From Streptomyces sp. NBC_00525 (GTDB taxonomy: Bacteria; Actinomycetota; Actinomycetes; Streptomycetales; Streptomycetaceae): a stretch of 64,000 nt of DNA. A program made the position numbers and the translations under genes. Below, in pieces: positions 27,094 to 36,231 of this stretch (within the stretch, counting starts at the first letter, position 1; the number at the start of each line of letters is the position of its first letter). The DNA lies in the NCBI RefSeq assembly GCF_036346595.1, contig NZ_CP107834.1:5208001-5272000 (forward strand), given 5' to 3'. The notes under the pieces are model-generated. The model was not told the origin of the DNA and searched no databases. It saw only the letters and a program-made list of their open reading frames with translations.

Positions 27094-27773
27094 CGGCGCG
27101 GGTGGTGGTGGCCGACGATCAGGCGGTGGTGCGGGAGGGCATCGTGATGCTGCTCGGACTGCTGCCCGGCATCGAGGTGGTCGGATCGGCGAAGGACGGG
27201 GAGGAGGCGGTCGCCCAGGTGGCCGAGCACGCGCCGGACGTGGTGCTGATGGATCTGCGGATGCCCCGCTGCGACGGGGTGGAGGCGACCCGGCGCATCC
27301 GTGAGCAGTTCCCCGGCACCCAGGTCGTGGTGCTGACGACGTTCGAGGACGACGACTCCCTGTTTCCCGCGCTCAGGGCGGGGGCGCGGGGGTATCTCAC
27401 CAAGGACGCCGGGGGAGAGGAGATCGTGCGGGCCGTGGAGGCCGTGCTCTCGGGGGAGGCCGGGCTCTCGCCGACGGTGCAGCGCCGGCTGCTGGAGCAG
27501 GTGACCGCGGGAACCGTGGGGCCCTTCCAGCCCGTCGGCGGCGACCCGGAGCCGCCGGACGGGATGACTCCCCGTGAGGCCGAGGTACTGGTCCTGATCG
27601 CCGAGGGCCTGTCCAACGCGGACATCGCCCGCGCCCTGCACATCTCGCAGGCCACGGTGAAGAGCCACATCAACAACCTCTTCGCCAAGGCCGGGCTTCG
27701 CGACCGGGCCCAGGCGGTGCGTTATGCCTACATGCGCGGGCTGGCACGTCCGCCCGGGAGGACGTTCACCTGA
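27090..27773 (+). CDS. NarL/LuxR-family response regulator
   Basis: A 227-residue regulator. Receiver domain ~1-120 with acid pocket Asp9/Asp10, phospho-acceptor Asp55 (VVLMDLRMPRCDG), conserved Thr (VVLTTFED) and Lys (YLTKDA). C-terminal LuxR helix-turn-helix ~160-215: MTPREAEVLVLIAEGLSNADIARAL then ISQATVKSHINNLFAKAGLRDR in two pieces. The GTG start overlaps the kinase stop (GTGA), so it is the cognate regulator. Targets could include its own operon, where a palindrome with a third half-site lies at 25293-25330, or the downstream transporter genes. Both are inference. Confidence 0.94.
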   Translation: MTARVVVADDQAVVREGIVMLLGLLPGIEVVGSAKDGEEAVAQVAEHAPDVVLMDLRMPRCDGVEATRRIREQFPGTQVVVLTTFEDDDSLFPALRAGARGYLTKDAGGEEIVRAVEAVLSGEAGLSPTVQRRLLEQVTAGTVGPFQPVGGDPEPPDGMTPREAEVLVLIAEGLSNADIARALHISQATVKSHINNLFAKAGLRDRAQAVRYAYMRGLARPPGRTFT

Positions 27774-27871
27774 AGAGGTGAAGTCCGGCGGATGACGCGC
27801 CTGGCATCTTCCCGTTCTGCCCATTCTTGGATATGCGGCCGAAGTGGTCCGTGGACAAGGGGAGTTGTGCG

Positions 27872-28351
27872 GTGGAGAAGGAAACAGGGCCAGGGGTCGC
27901 AGCGGTGCGGCTCGACGGTCCTCGGGACGACGCGCCGGTCCCCCGACAGGAGGAGCCGGACAGCGCGGACGGTTCCACGACCGCCACGGTGTCCGGGTGG
28001 AGCGCCCCACGCGGGGGCGGTCCCAGCAGCGCGGACATCTACCTGGAGGTGCAGCGCAGCGAGGCGTTCCAGGAGGTGCGCCGTCGCTACCGGCGCTTCG
28101 TCGGCCCCGCCACCGCGGCCTTCCTCGTCTGGTACCTCGCCTATGTCGTCACGGCGGTGACCGCGCCCGGACTGATGGCGCGGCCGGTGGCCGGGGCGGT
28201 CAATGTGGCCATGGTCGTGGGCCTCGGGCAGTTCCTGACGACGTTCCTGCTCACCGGGGCGTACGCGCGGCACGCGCGGCTGCGCCGGGACCGGGCCGCG
28301 CTCGATCTGCGCTGGGAGACCCAGGAGATGACACGGGGGGCCGGGCGTTGA
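27872..28351 (+). CDS. DUF485 membrane protein (symporter partner)
   Basis: Encodes 159 residues from GTG 27872, which has AAGGGGAG upstream; a longer TTG start at 27827 has none. A disordered ~65-residue N-terminus is followed by EVQRSEAFQEVRRRYRRFVGPATAAFLVWYLAY in pieces, the DUF485 signature, and a second membrane helix (VAMVVGLGQFLTTFLLTGAYARHA). DUF485 proteins such as YjcH pair with acetate/monocarboxylate symporters, and here the stop overlaps the symporter start. Its function is probably assembly or control of that transporter. Confidence 0.87.
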   Translation: MEKETGPGVAAVRLDGPRDDAPVPRQEEPDSADGSTTATVSGWSAPRGGGPSSADIYLEVQRSEAFQEVRRRYRRFVGPATAAFLVWYLAYVVTAVTAPGLMARPVAGAVNVAMVVGLGQFLTTFLLTGAYARHARLRRDRAALDLRWETQEMTRGAGR

Positions 28352-29940
28352 GCGGCGACCATCAGACCCTGGCGCTGCTGCTGTTCAGCGCCTTCATCGC
28401 GGTCACCCTGGGCATCACCACCTGGGTGAGCCGCAACCGGCACGGCTCGGCGGAGGAGTTCTACGCCGGCGGCCGGCTGTTCTCCCCGATGGAGAACGGG
28501 TTCGCCATCGCCGGGGACTACATGTCCGCCGCGTCGTTCCTGGGCATCTCCGGCCTGATCGCCCTCTTCGGCTACGACGGCATGCTCTACTCGGTCGGCT
28601 TCCTGGTGGCGTGGCTCGTCGTGCTGCTGCTCGTCGCGGAACTCGTGCGCAACTGCGGCAGGTTCACCCTGGCCGATGTGGTGGCGGCGCGGATGGCGGA
28701 GCGCCCGGTCCGCATCGCGGCGGGCACCTCCTCGGTCACCGTGTCCGTGCTGTACCTGGTGGCGCAGATGGTCGGTGCGGGCAGTCTCGTCGCGCTGCTC
28801 CTCGGCGGGACCAGCGGCGCGGCCCGCTCATGGACCGTCATCGGTGTCGGCGCGCTCATGGTGGTGTACGTCTCGCTCGGCGGGATGCGGGCCACCACCT
28901 GGATCCAGATCGTCAAGGCCGTGCTGCTGATGGCCGGCACCGTGGTGCTCACCGTGCTCGTGCTGATCCGTTTCCACGGCGACTTCAACGAGTTGCTCAC
29001 CTCCGCCGCCCACCGCAGCGGGTACGGCAAGGACTTCCTCTCGCCCGGTCTCCGGTACGGCGGGAGCTGGACGGCGCGCGTCGACTTCATCAGCCTCGGC
29101 CTCGCCCTGGTGCTGGGCACGGCCGGGCTGCCGCACATCCTGTCCCGCTTCTACACCGTGCCCACGGCCCGCGCGGCGCGCCGGTCCGTCGTCTGGTCCA
29201 TCGGCCTGATCGGCAGCTTCTACCTGATGACGATCGTGCTGGGATTCGGGGCCGCCGCGCTGGTCGGCTCGTCCGCCGTACGGGAGTCCAATCCCGCCGG
29301 GAACACGGCTGTTCCGCTGCTGGCCATGGTGTTGGGCGGTGGCGAGGGTTCGACCGGCGGAACGATCCTCTTCGCCGTGGTCGCCGCTGTCGCCTTCGCG
29401 ACCATCCTGGCCGTCGTCGCGGGGATCACCCTCGCTTCGTCCGCCTCCGTGGCCCACGACCTCTACGCCTCGTTCAAGCGGCCCGGCACCAAGCAGCGCA
29501 GCGAGGTGGCCGTGGCCCGTGTGGCGGCGGCCGGTATCGGTGTCGCGGCCATCGGGCTGGGGCTGCTCGCCCAGGACCTCAATGTGGCGTTCCTGGTGGG
29601 CCTCGCCTTCGCCGTCGCGGCCTCGGCGAACCTCCCGGTCCTGCTCTATTCGCTGTTCTGGCGCGACTTCACCACACGCGGAGCGGTGTGGTCGGTCTAC
29701 GGCGGGCTGATCCCGGCCGTGCTGCTCGTCGTGCTCTCACCGGTCGTTTCCGGCAGCCCCCACGCGCTCTTCCCCGGTGTCGACTTCCAGATCTTCCCGC
29801 TGGAGAACCCCGGCCTGGTCTCCATCCCCCTGGGTTTCCTGACCGGCTGGATCGGGACCGTGACCGCCGACGAACCGCCGGACGCGGCCAAGCATGCGGA
29901 GATCGAGGTGCGCGCGATGACCGGGGCCGGTGCCGTCTGA
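28348..29940 (+). CDS. Sodium:solute symporter (ActP/MctC-like monocarboxylate permease)
   Basis: A 530-residue solute:sodium symporter with about 13 membrane helices. Family cues are EEFYAGGRLFSPMENGFAIAGDYMSAASFLG in parts (ActP-type helix 2), YVSLGGMRATTWIQIVKAVLL and GTAGLPHILSRFYTVP. This branch imports acetate, pyruvate or propionate with sodium. The TTG start at 28348 overlaps the DUF485 stop (TTGA), so the two are translationally coupled. The nearby two-component system may regulate it, as pyruvate/monocarboxylate transporters are commonly kinase-controlled. The substrate cannot be fixed from sequence. Confidence 0.9.
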   Translation: MSGDHQTLALLLFSAFIAVTLGITTWVSRNRHGSAEEFYAGGRLFSPMENGFAIAGDYMSAASFLGISGLIALFGYDGMLYSVGFLVAWLVVLLLVAELVRNCGRFTLADVVAARMAERPVRIAAGTSSVTVSVLYLVAQMVGAGSLVALLLGGTSGAARSWTVIGVGALMVVYVSLGGMRATTWIQIVKAVLLMAGTVVLTVLVLIRFHGDFNELLTSAAHRSGYGKDFLSPGLRYGGSWTARVDFISLGLALVLGTAGLPHILSRFYTVPTARAARRSVVWSIGLIGSFYLMTIVLGFGAAALVGSSAVRESNPAGNTAVPLLAMVLGGGEGSTGGTILFAVVAAVAFATILAVVAGITLASSASVAHDLYASFKRPGTKQRSEVAVARVAAAGIGVAAIGLGLLAQDLNVAFLVGLAFAVAASANLPVLLYSLFWRDFTTRGAVWSVYGGLIPAVLLVVLSPVVSGSPHALFPGVDFQIFPLENPGLVSIPLGFLTGWIGTVTADEPPDAAKHAEIEVRAMTGAGAV

Positions 29941-29970
29941 GCCTCATGGAGTGCGGGCGTGACTCGTGCC

Positions 29971-30010
29971 CGGAGCGGAGCGGAGTGGTGCGGAGTGGTG
30001 CGGAGTGGTG
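29971..30010. repeat. Tandem 10-bp repeat (CGGAGTGGTG x3)
   Basis: CGGAGTGGTG occurs three times head to tail at 29981-30010, preceded by the related CGGAGCGGAG at 29971-29980. It lies between convergent genes, and copy number may vary between strains. Confidence 0.85.
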
Positions 30011-30015
30011 CGGGG

Positions 30016-31308
30016 CTACGGGGTCGGCAGCGGCTGGGGCGGCCGGGGGCCGGTGTAGTGGCCGCTGGGACGCATGCGCAGTGGGCTCTCCCCGTACTCC
30101 TCCAGGGCGTGCGCGATCCAGCCCGCCGTCCGGGCGAGGGCGAAGACGGTCTCGCCCGCCTCCGTCGGCATGCCGGCGGAGACCGAGAGCACGGCGAGCG
30201 CCAGGTCCACGTTGGCGTGCGGAGTGGCGTCGCGCGCCGCAGTGGCGACCACGTCCCGTGCGGCGGCCAGAGCCGGTCCGGCCTGCGGCACGCGTGCGAG
30301 CAGGTCGAAAAGGGCGCGGGCGCGCGGGTCCTCACCGGTGTAGAGCCGGTGCCCGAGCCCCGGAACCCGGCGACCGGCGCGCAGATGGTCGGCCACCACG
30401 GGTGCGGCGCCGCCGCGTTCCAGGACCTCGGCCAGCATGCGGTGGGCAAGCCCGCTCGCCGCGCCGTGCAGGGGGCCCTCCAGCACGCCGAGCCCCGCCG
30501 ACACCACGGCGTACGGGTGGGCACGGGCCGAGGCGGCGACCCTCGCGGCCAGCGTGGAAGCGGCGAGATCGTGGTCGATCAACAGCGCGAGCGCGGCGTC
30601 CAGCACGGCGAGTGAGGGCCCGTCAGGTTGGCGAGCGGTGAGTTTCGGCCACAGTTGACCAGCGATACCGCCGGGCGTGCCGGCCCCACCGATGGTTCCA
30701 CCGGAGGCCCCGCCGCCCCCGCCCACCCCCGGCAGCGCCCCGACCAGCGTCGGGATCAGGCTCCGCGCGCCCGCCAGCACCGCCTCGCGGGACAGGTCGA
30801 AGCGCAGCGGGTCCGTCGCCGCGGCGGCCACCACCGCCACCCGCAGCCGGTCCGTGGAACCGCAGTGCGCGGGCAGCGCGCCGACCGCTCGCCGGGCTGC
30901 CGCCACCGCCTGCGCGGGAGCGGCGAACCGGATGCCCGGCACCAGCGCGCCCGTCCACAGCCACTCCGCGACCTCCTCGTACGTGTGACGCGCCGCCAGC
31001 TCCGTCGCGTCCACGCCCCGGAAGTAGTAGCGGTCGCCGTCGATGAGGGTGATGCCGGTACGGACGGCCGGATCGCCCGTGGCCGGGGATGCCGCCTCCC
31101 TGCGCACCGTGCGCCGGGCCAGGGCCTCGACCTCCGCCGCGTCGAACGTGCTGCCACGCCCGCCCGGCACGCGGGAGCTGCTCAGCTGGCCCCGGCTGAC
31201 GTAGGCGTACACCGTTTCGGGCTTCACGCCCAGGCGCTCGGCCGTCTCGCGCGTGGTGAGCCGCTGCCCGGCCCCGGCCTGTCCGTCCGTCTCTGATCGC
31301 TCCCTCAT
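30016..31308 (-). CDS. Citrate synthase with N-terminal helix-turn-helix domain
   Basis: Encodes 430 residues from ATG 31308 (alternatives 31332 and 31362). Residues ~16-66 form a MerR/excisionase-type DNA-binding domain: RLTTRETAERLGVKPETVYA, then RGQLSSSRVPGGRGSTFDAAEVEAL. The rest is citrate synthase, with the catalytic set apparently intact: His in GPLHGAAS, His in GLGHRLYTGEDPRA, Asp in ANVDLALAVL. A Gly-rich insert lies near residues 195-215. So the enzyme could bind DNA, probably at the AT-rich repeats in front of it. It is divergent from a second citrate synthase; the pair may be heteromeric or cross-regulated. Substrate (oxaloacetate with acetyl- or propionyl-CoA) is not fixed. Confidence 0.85.
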   Translation of the reverse strand: MRERSETDGQAGAGQRLTTRETAERLGVKPETVYAYVSRGQLSSSRVPGGRGSTFDAAEVEALARRTVRREAASPATGDPAVRTGITLIDGDRYYFRGVDATELAARHTYEEVAEWLWTGALVPGIRFAAPAQAVAAARRAVGALPAHCGSTDRLRVAVVAAAATDPLRFDLSREAVLAGARSLIPTLVGALPGVGGGGGASGGTIGGAGTPGGIAGQLWPKLTARQPDGPSLAVLDAALALLIDHDLAASTLAARVAASARAHPYAVVSAGLGVLEGPLHGAASGLAHRMLAEVLERGGAAPVVADHLRAGRRVPGLGHRLYTGEDPRARALFDLLARVPQAGPALAAARDVVATAARDATPHANVDLALAVLSVSAGMPTEAGETVFALARTAGWIAHALEEYGESPLRMRPSGHYTGPRPPQPLPTP

Positions 31309-31352
31309 GCCGCCACCGTATCCATCCGCCATCGCGCTATCGACACGTTCAC

Positions 31353-31408
31353 ATTGATTCAATCAATATTGACAGCAATGAGTCATGCATGGACAGTCGA
31401 ATCAATAT
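31353..31408. promoter_or_regulatory. AT-rich repeat/operator region between divergent citrate synthases
   Basis: ATTGATT-C-AATCAAT (31353-31367) and TCAATATTGA (31363-31372) are overlapping perfect palindromes. AATCAATAT recurs as a direct repeat at 31361-31369 and 31400-31408. The base composition is strikingly AT-rich for this genome, and the position suits binding by the HTH-citrate synthase. Confidence 0.65.
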
Positions 31409-31441
31409 CAAGTGGTCATCGACCTGTCCACGGAGGAAGCA

Positions 31442-32602
31442 ATGACGACCATGACCGGCGACACACCGCTCGACGTCCCCCGAGGTCTCGCGGGCGTCGT
31501 CGTGACCGATACGGCCCTCGGAGACGTCCGGGGACGTGAGGGCTTCTACCACTACCGCCAGTACTCGGCGGTCGAACTGGCGCGGAGCCGCAGCTTCGAG
31601 GACGTCTGGTACCTGATGACCGAGGGCGAACTGCCCGGCCCGGCGGCCCGAGCGGACTTCGCCGACCGCACGGCCGCGCTGCGCGTACTGCCCGACGCGG
31701 TGCGCGAGGCCCTGCCCGCCATCGCGCGGGCGAGCGCGGTGTCGGGCCCGCTGGCCGGGCTGCGCACCGCGCTCTCCCTGCTCGGCGCGTCGGCCGGTTT
31801 CCGGCCGGTGTACGACATCGGCGCGGAGCGGCGCCGGGCCGACGCGCTGGCCGTCTGCGCGGCCGTACCCACGGTGCTGACCGCGCTGTACCGCCTCGGC
31901 CGGGGGCTCGAACCCGTCGAGCCGCGCGCCGACCTGCCGCACGCGGCGAACTACCTGTACATGCTCACCGGCACCGTGCCGGACGAGGCACGGGCCAGGG
32001 CCGTCGAGCGGTATCTGATCTCGACCGTGGACCACGGCTTCAACGCCTCGACGTTCACCGGACGGGTCGTCGCCTCGACCGGTGCGGACGTCGCCGCCTG
32101 CCTCGTCGCGGCCGTCGGAGCGCTTTCCGGCCCGCTGCACGGCGGCGCCCCCAGCCGCGCCCTCGACACGCTCGACGCGATCGGAACCCCGGACCGGATC
32201 GACGGATGGATTCGCGAACGGGTCCTCGCCGGCGACCGGATCATGGGCTTCGGGCACCCCGTGTACCGCACCGAGGACCCCCGCTCGCGCATGCTGCGGT
32301 CCATCGCCCAGGACTTCGGCGGCCCGCTCGTGGACTTCGCCGTCGAGGTGGAACGCCAGGTGGAGGCGATCCTCGCCGAGCTGAAGCCGGGGCGCGAACT
32401 GCACACCAACGTGGAGTTCTACGCCGGAGTGGTCATGGAGCTGTGCGGGCTGCCGCGTGAGATGTTCACGCCGACCTTCTGCGCGGCGCGAGTCGTGGGC
32501 TGGAGCGCCAATATCCTGGAGCAGGCGGAGGACTCGAAGATCATCCGCCCGGCGGCACGCTACGTCGGCCCGCCTCCGCCGCAGCCCGTCCCGGCAGTCT
32601 GA
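31442..32602 (+). CDS. Citrate synthase-like protein (catalytic Asp replaced by Glu)
   Basis: A 386-residue citrate/2-methylcitrate synthase family protein. ATG 31442 is chosen for the GGAGGAAGC upstream; an earlier ATG at 31389 lacks a site. GREGFYHYRQYSAVELA is the N-terminal family segment; GPLHGGAPSRAL and GFGHPVYRTEDPRSRM hold the two catalytic histidines. The position of the catalytic Asp reads TNVEFYAGVVMEL, that is Glu. Activity is therefore uncertain, although I recall relatives with NVEF as well. Divergent from the HTH-citrate synthase and 19 bases ahead of a COG0523 GTPase. Confidence 0.88.
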   Translation: MTTMTGDTPLDVPRGLAGVVVTDTALGDVRGREGFYHYRQYSAVELARSRSFEDVWYLMTEGELPGPAARADFADRTAALRVLPDAVREALPAIARASAVSGPLAGLRTALSLLGASAGFRPVYDIGAERRRADALAVCAAVPTVLTALYRLGRGLEPVEPRADLPHAANYLYMLTGTVPDEARARAVERYLISTVDHGFNASTFTGRVVASTGADVAACLVAAVGALSGPLHGGAPSRALDTLDAIGTPDRIDGWIRERVLAGDRIMGFGHPVYRTEDPRSRMLRSIAQDFGGPLVDFAVEVERQVEAILAELKPGRELHTNVEFYAGVVMELCGLPREMFTPTFCAARVVGWSANILEQAEDSKIIRPAARYVGPPPPQPVPAV

Positions 32603-32621
32603 CCCCGCAGAAAGGTCCCCG

Positions 32622-33752
32622 TTGAGCACGTCGCCCCGCAGCCCCCAGATCCCGGTCGTCGTCCTCGCGGGCTTCCTCGGGTCCGGCAAGACGACCCTGC
32701 TCAACCACCTCCTGCGGCACCGCGCGGGCAACCGGATCGGCGTGATCGTCAACGATTTCGGGGCCATCGAGATCGACGCCATGACCGTCTCCGGGCAGGT
32801 CGGGTCCACCGTCTCCCTGGGCGGCGGCTGTCTGTGCTGCGCGGTCGACGTCAGCGAACTCGACACCTATCTGGAGACCCTCACCCGGCCCTCCGCCCGG
32901 CTCGACGTGATCGTCATCGAGGCGAGCGGGCTCGCGGAGCCGCAGGAACTGGTCCGGATGATCCTCGCCAGCGACAACCCGCACATCGTGTACGGGGGAC
33001 TGGTCGAGGTGGTCGACGCCGCCGAGTTCGAGGCGACCCGCGCCCGCCATCCGGAGATCGGCCGCCATCTCGCGGTGGCCGATCTCGTCGTGCTCAACAA
33101 GACCGACCGGGCCGGCGACGAGGAGTGCGCCCGCGTCCGGCAGGCCGTCGCCGAGTCCGGCAGCAGGGCGGCGATCGTCCCCGCCACATACGGACGTATC
33201 GACCCGGAGCTGCTGTTCGACCCGGCGCTGCGGCCCGACCACGAGGAGAAGGAGCGCCAGCTCAGCTTCGAGGACCTGTACCTGGAGCAGCGCGCGCAGG
33301 AGGACGGCGACGGGCACGGGGGCCATCTGCACACCGCGTACGAGAGCCTCGACTTCGACTCCGACCTCCCGATGGAGCCCGGCCGGCTGATGCGGTTCCT
33401 GGACTCGCGGCCCGAGGGGCTGTATCGCATCAAGGGGTACGTCGACTTCGGCGCGGGCGATCCGGACCACGCCTACGGGGTACACGCGGTGGGCAGGTTC
33501 CTGCGGTTCACCCCCAGGCCGTGGACGCGTGGCGAGGCCAGGAGGACCCAGCTCGTTCTGATCGGCTCCGGCATCGACGTACCGGCCCTGCGCAAGGAGC
33601 TGGAGACCTGCCGTACCCCGGCCGGCACCGGCGCAACGGCCGACACCGGCGCAACGGCCGACGCTGCCGCAACGGAGCAGGATGCCGCACGCGAGCGGGC
33701 CATGTGGGGCGTCCTGCGGTACGTGCGCCAGCCCGGCGACGACGACGCGTAG
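32622..33752 (+). CDS. COG0523 (CobW/G3E) GTPase
   Basis: Encodes 376 residues from TTG 32622 with AAAGG upstream. G3E GTPase features are Walker A GFLGSGKTT, the metal-binding GGCLCC motif (CxCC), switch residue Glu in VIVIEASGLAEP and NKTD as guanine-specificity motif. The C-terminal CobW_C domain is LYRIKGYVDFG followed by VGRFLRFTPRPW. These proteins insert or deliver zinc, cobalt, nickel or other metals, here without a neighbouring metalloenzyme gene to name the client. A His-rich loop (DGDGHGGHLH) before the C-terminal domain could bind metal. The C-terminal ATADTGATADAAATE repeat is low complexity. Confidence 0.9.
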   Translation: MSTSPRSPQIPVVVLAGFLGSGKTTLLNHLLRHRAGNRIGVIVNDFGAIEIDAMTVSGQVGSTVSLGGGCLCCAVDVSELDTYLETLTRPSARLDVIVIEASGLAEPQELVRMILASDNPHIVYGGLVEVVDAAEFEATRARHPEIGRHLAVADLVVLNKTDRAGDEECARVRQAVAESGSRAAIVPATYGRIDPELLFDPALRPDHEEKERQLSFEDLYLEQRAQEDGDGHGGHLHTAYESLDFDSDLPMEPGRLMRFLDSRPEGLYRIKGYVDFGAGDPDHAYGVHAVGRFLRFTPRPWTRGEARRTQLVLIGSGIDVPALRKELETCRTPAGTGATADTGATADAAATEQDAARERAMWGVLRYVRQPGDDDA

Positions 33753-33780
33753 CGCGTCACCGCCGCCGGGCCACCGGGCT

Positions 33781-36231
33781 CTACGCCGGGCCGGCGATCA
33801 CCGCGACCGGGTTCGCCAGCGGCGTCCCCGAACCGTCGCGCCGCGGGTCGGGCTCGGGCAGCGACGACGGGGTGCCGTTCTTCTGCGCAGCCCTGGCCGG
33901 CATCGCACCCGCCCAGGCGAACACCAGCACGTCCTCGCCCTTCAGGAACCGCTGGCAGCGCACCCCGCCGGTCGCCCGGCCCTTGCGCGGATACTGGTCG
34001 AACGGCGTGAGCTTGCAGGTCAGCACCGAATCGTCCAGCGTGCCGTGCGAACCGGCGATCGTGAACACCGCGGCGTCCGCCGCCGGGTCCACCGCCGAGA
34101 ACGCCAGCACCAGCGCCCCCGAGCCGAGCTTCACACCCGCCATGCCGCCGGCCGGCCGGCCCTGCGGGCGCACCTGAGCCGCCGGGTAGCGCAGCAGCTG
34201 CGCGTCCGAGGTGATGAAGACGAGGTCCTCCTCGCCCGTCCGCAGCTCCACCGCGCCGACGATCCGGTCACCGTCCTTGAGGGTGATGACCTCCAGCTCG
34301 TCCTTGTTGGCCGGATAGTCGGGCACCACACGCTTGACGACGCCGTGGAGCGTACCGATGGCGAGGCCCGGTGACGCCTCGTCGAGCGTGGTGAGGCAGA
34401 TGACGTCCTCGTCCGCCTCCAGCGTCAGGAACTCGCCGACCGTCGCCCCGCCCGACAGGTTGGGCGCCGCGTGGGTGTCCGGGAGCTGGGGGAGGTCGAT
34501 CACCGACAGCCGCAGCAGCCGCCCGCTCGACGTCACCACGCCGACGTCGCCGCGCGCCGTCGCCGGCACCGCCGAGACGATCACATCGTGCTTGGACCGC
34601 TTGGCACCTTCGGCGGCGACGATCGGCTCGCCGTTGGCCGTACGCGCCAGCAGGCCGGTCGAGGACAGCAGCACCCGGCACGGGTCGTCCGCGACCTCCA
34701 GCGGGACCGAGGCGACCTGCGAACCGGCCGACTCCAGCAGCACCGTGCGCCGGGCGGTGCCGAACTTCTTCGCGACCGCGGCCAGTTCCGAGGAGACCAG
34801 CTTGCGCAGCTCGGTGTCCGACTCCAGGATCGATGTCAGCTCCGCGATCTCGGCGTTCAGCCGGTCCCGCTCGCTCTCCAGCTCGATCCGGTCGAACCGG
34901 GTCAGCCGCCGTAGCGGCGTGTCGAGGATGTACTGCGTCTGGATCTCGCTCAGCGAGAAGCGCTCGATGAGCCGCTCCTTGGCCTGCGCCGAGTTGTCGC
35001 TGGAGCGGATCAGCCGGATGACCTCGTCGATGTCGACCAGGGCGACGAGCAGGCCCTCGACCAGATGCAGCCGGTTGCGGCGCTTGGTCCGGCGGAACTC
35101 GCTGCGCCGGCGCACCACGTCGAAGCGGTGGTCGAGATAGACCTCGAGGAGCTCCTTGAGGCCCAGGGTGAGCGGCTGCCCGTCGACCAGCGCCACGTTG
35201 TTGATGCCGAAGGACTCCTCCATCGGCGTCAGCTTGTAGAGCTGCTCCAGCACCGCCTCCGGCACGAAGCCGTTCTTGATCTCGATGACCAGGCGCAGGC
35301 CGTGCGCGCGGTCGGTGAGGTCCTTGACGTCGGCGATGCCCTGGAGCTTCTTCGCCGAGACCAGGTCCTTGATCTTGGAGATGACCTTCTCGGGGCCCAC
35401 GGTGAACGGCAGTTCGGTGACGACGAGGCCCTTGCGGCGCGGCGTGACGTTCTCCACCGTGGCCGTGGCGCGGATCTTGAACGTGCCGCGGCCCTTGGCG
35501 TACGCGTCCTTGATGCCGCCGAGGCCCACGATCCGCCCGCCGGTCGGCAGGTCGGGGCCGGGGACGTACCGCATCAGGGTCTCCAGGTCGGCGCCCGGAT
35601 GCTTGATGAGGTGCCGGGCCGCCGCGATGACCTCGCCCAGGTTGTGCGGCGGCATGTTGGTGGCCATGCCGACCGCGATCCCGGTCGTGCCGTTGACCAG
35701 GAGGTTGGGGTAGGCGGCCGGGAGGACGACCGGCTCCTGCTCCTGGCCGTCGTAGTTCGCCTGGAAGGCGACCGTCTCCTCGTCGATGGACTCCGTCATC
35801 AGCGAGGTCGCGTCGGCCATCCGGCACTCGGTGTACCGCATGGCGGCCGGCGGGTCGTCGTTGCCCAGGGAGCCGAAGTTGCCGTGCCCGTCGACGAGGG
35901 GCAGGCGCATCGAGAACGGCTGGGCCATGCGCACCAGCGCGTCGTAGATCGACGCGTCGCCGTGGGGGTGCAGCTTGCCCATGACCTCGCCGACGACGCG
36001 GGCGCACTTCACGAAGCCGCGGTCCGGGCGCAGGCCCATCTCGTTCATCTGGTAAACGATGCGGCGGTGCACCGGCTTCATGCCGTCGCGGGCGTCCGGC
36101 AGGGCACGGGAATAGATCACCGAGTACGCGTACTCGAGGAAGGAGCCCTGCATTTCGTCGACGACGTCGATGTCGAGGATCTTCTCCTCGAAGTCGACCG
36201 GCGGCGGGGTCTTCGTGCTGCGGCGGGCCAT
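33781..36231 (-). CDS. parC: DNA topoisomerase IV subunit A
   Basis: An 816-residue type IIA topoisomerase cleavage subunit. The ATG at 36231 has GAAGGAG upstream; the much longer frame back to 36582 is not credible. N-terminal [17 protein letters not shown], winged-helix [19 protein letters not shown], and AMRYTECRM with the DNA-attacking tyrosine are all present. The C-terminal domain contains beta-pinwheel repeats, for example [13 protein letters not shown] and [12 protein letters not shown]. At the site corresponding to quinolone-sensitive Ser83 of GyrA the residue is Ala, as in mycobacterial GyrA. It partners with ParE (23157-25277) in decatenation. Confidence 0.93.
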   Translation of the reverse strand: MARRSTKTPPPVDFEEKILDIDVVDEMQGSFLEYAYSVIYSRALPDARDGMKPVHRRIVYQMNEMGLRPDRGFVKCARVVGEVMGKLHPHGDASIYDALVRMAQPFSMRLPLVDGHGNFGSLGNDDPPAAMRYTECRMADATSLMTESIDEETVAFQANYDGQEQEPVVLPAAYPNLLVNGTTGIAVGMATNMPPHNLGEVIAAARHLIKHPGADLETLMRYVPGPDLPTGGRIVGLGGIKDAYAKGRGTFKIRATATVENVTPRRKGLVVTELPFTVGPEKVISKIKDLVSAKKLQGIADVKDLTDRAHGLRLVIEIKNGFVPEAVLEQLYKLTPMEESFGINNVALVDGQPLTLGLKELLEVYLDHRFDVVRRRSEFRRTKRRNRLHLVEGLLVALVDIDEVIRLIRSSDNSAQAKERLIERFSLSEIQTQYILDTPLRRLTRFDRIELESERDRLNAEIAELTSILESDTELRKLVSSELAAVAKKFGTARRTVLLESAGSQVASVPLEVADDPCRVLLSSTGLLARTANGEPIVAAEGAKRSKHDVIVSAVPATARGDVGVVTSSGRLLRLSVIDLPQLPDTHAAPNLSGGATVGEFLTLEADEDVICLTTLDEASPGLAIGTLHGVVKRVVPDYPANKDELEVITLKDGDRIVGAVELRTGEEDLVFITSDAQLLRYPAAQVRPQGRPAGGMAGVKLGSGALVLAFSAVDPAADAAVFTIAGSHGTLDDSVLTCKLTPFDQYPRKGRATGGVRCQRFLKGEDVLVFAWAGAMPARAAQKNGTPSSLPEPDPRRDGSGTPLANPVAVIAGPA

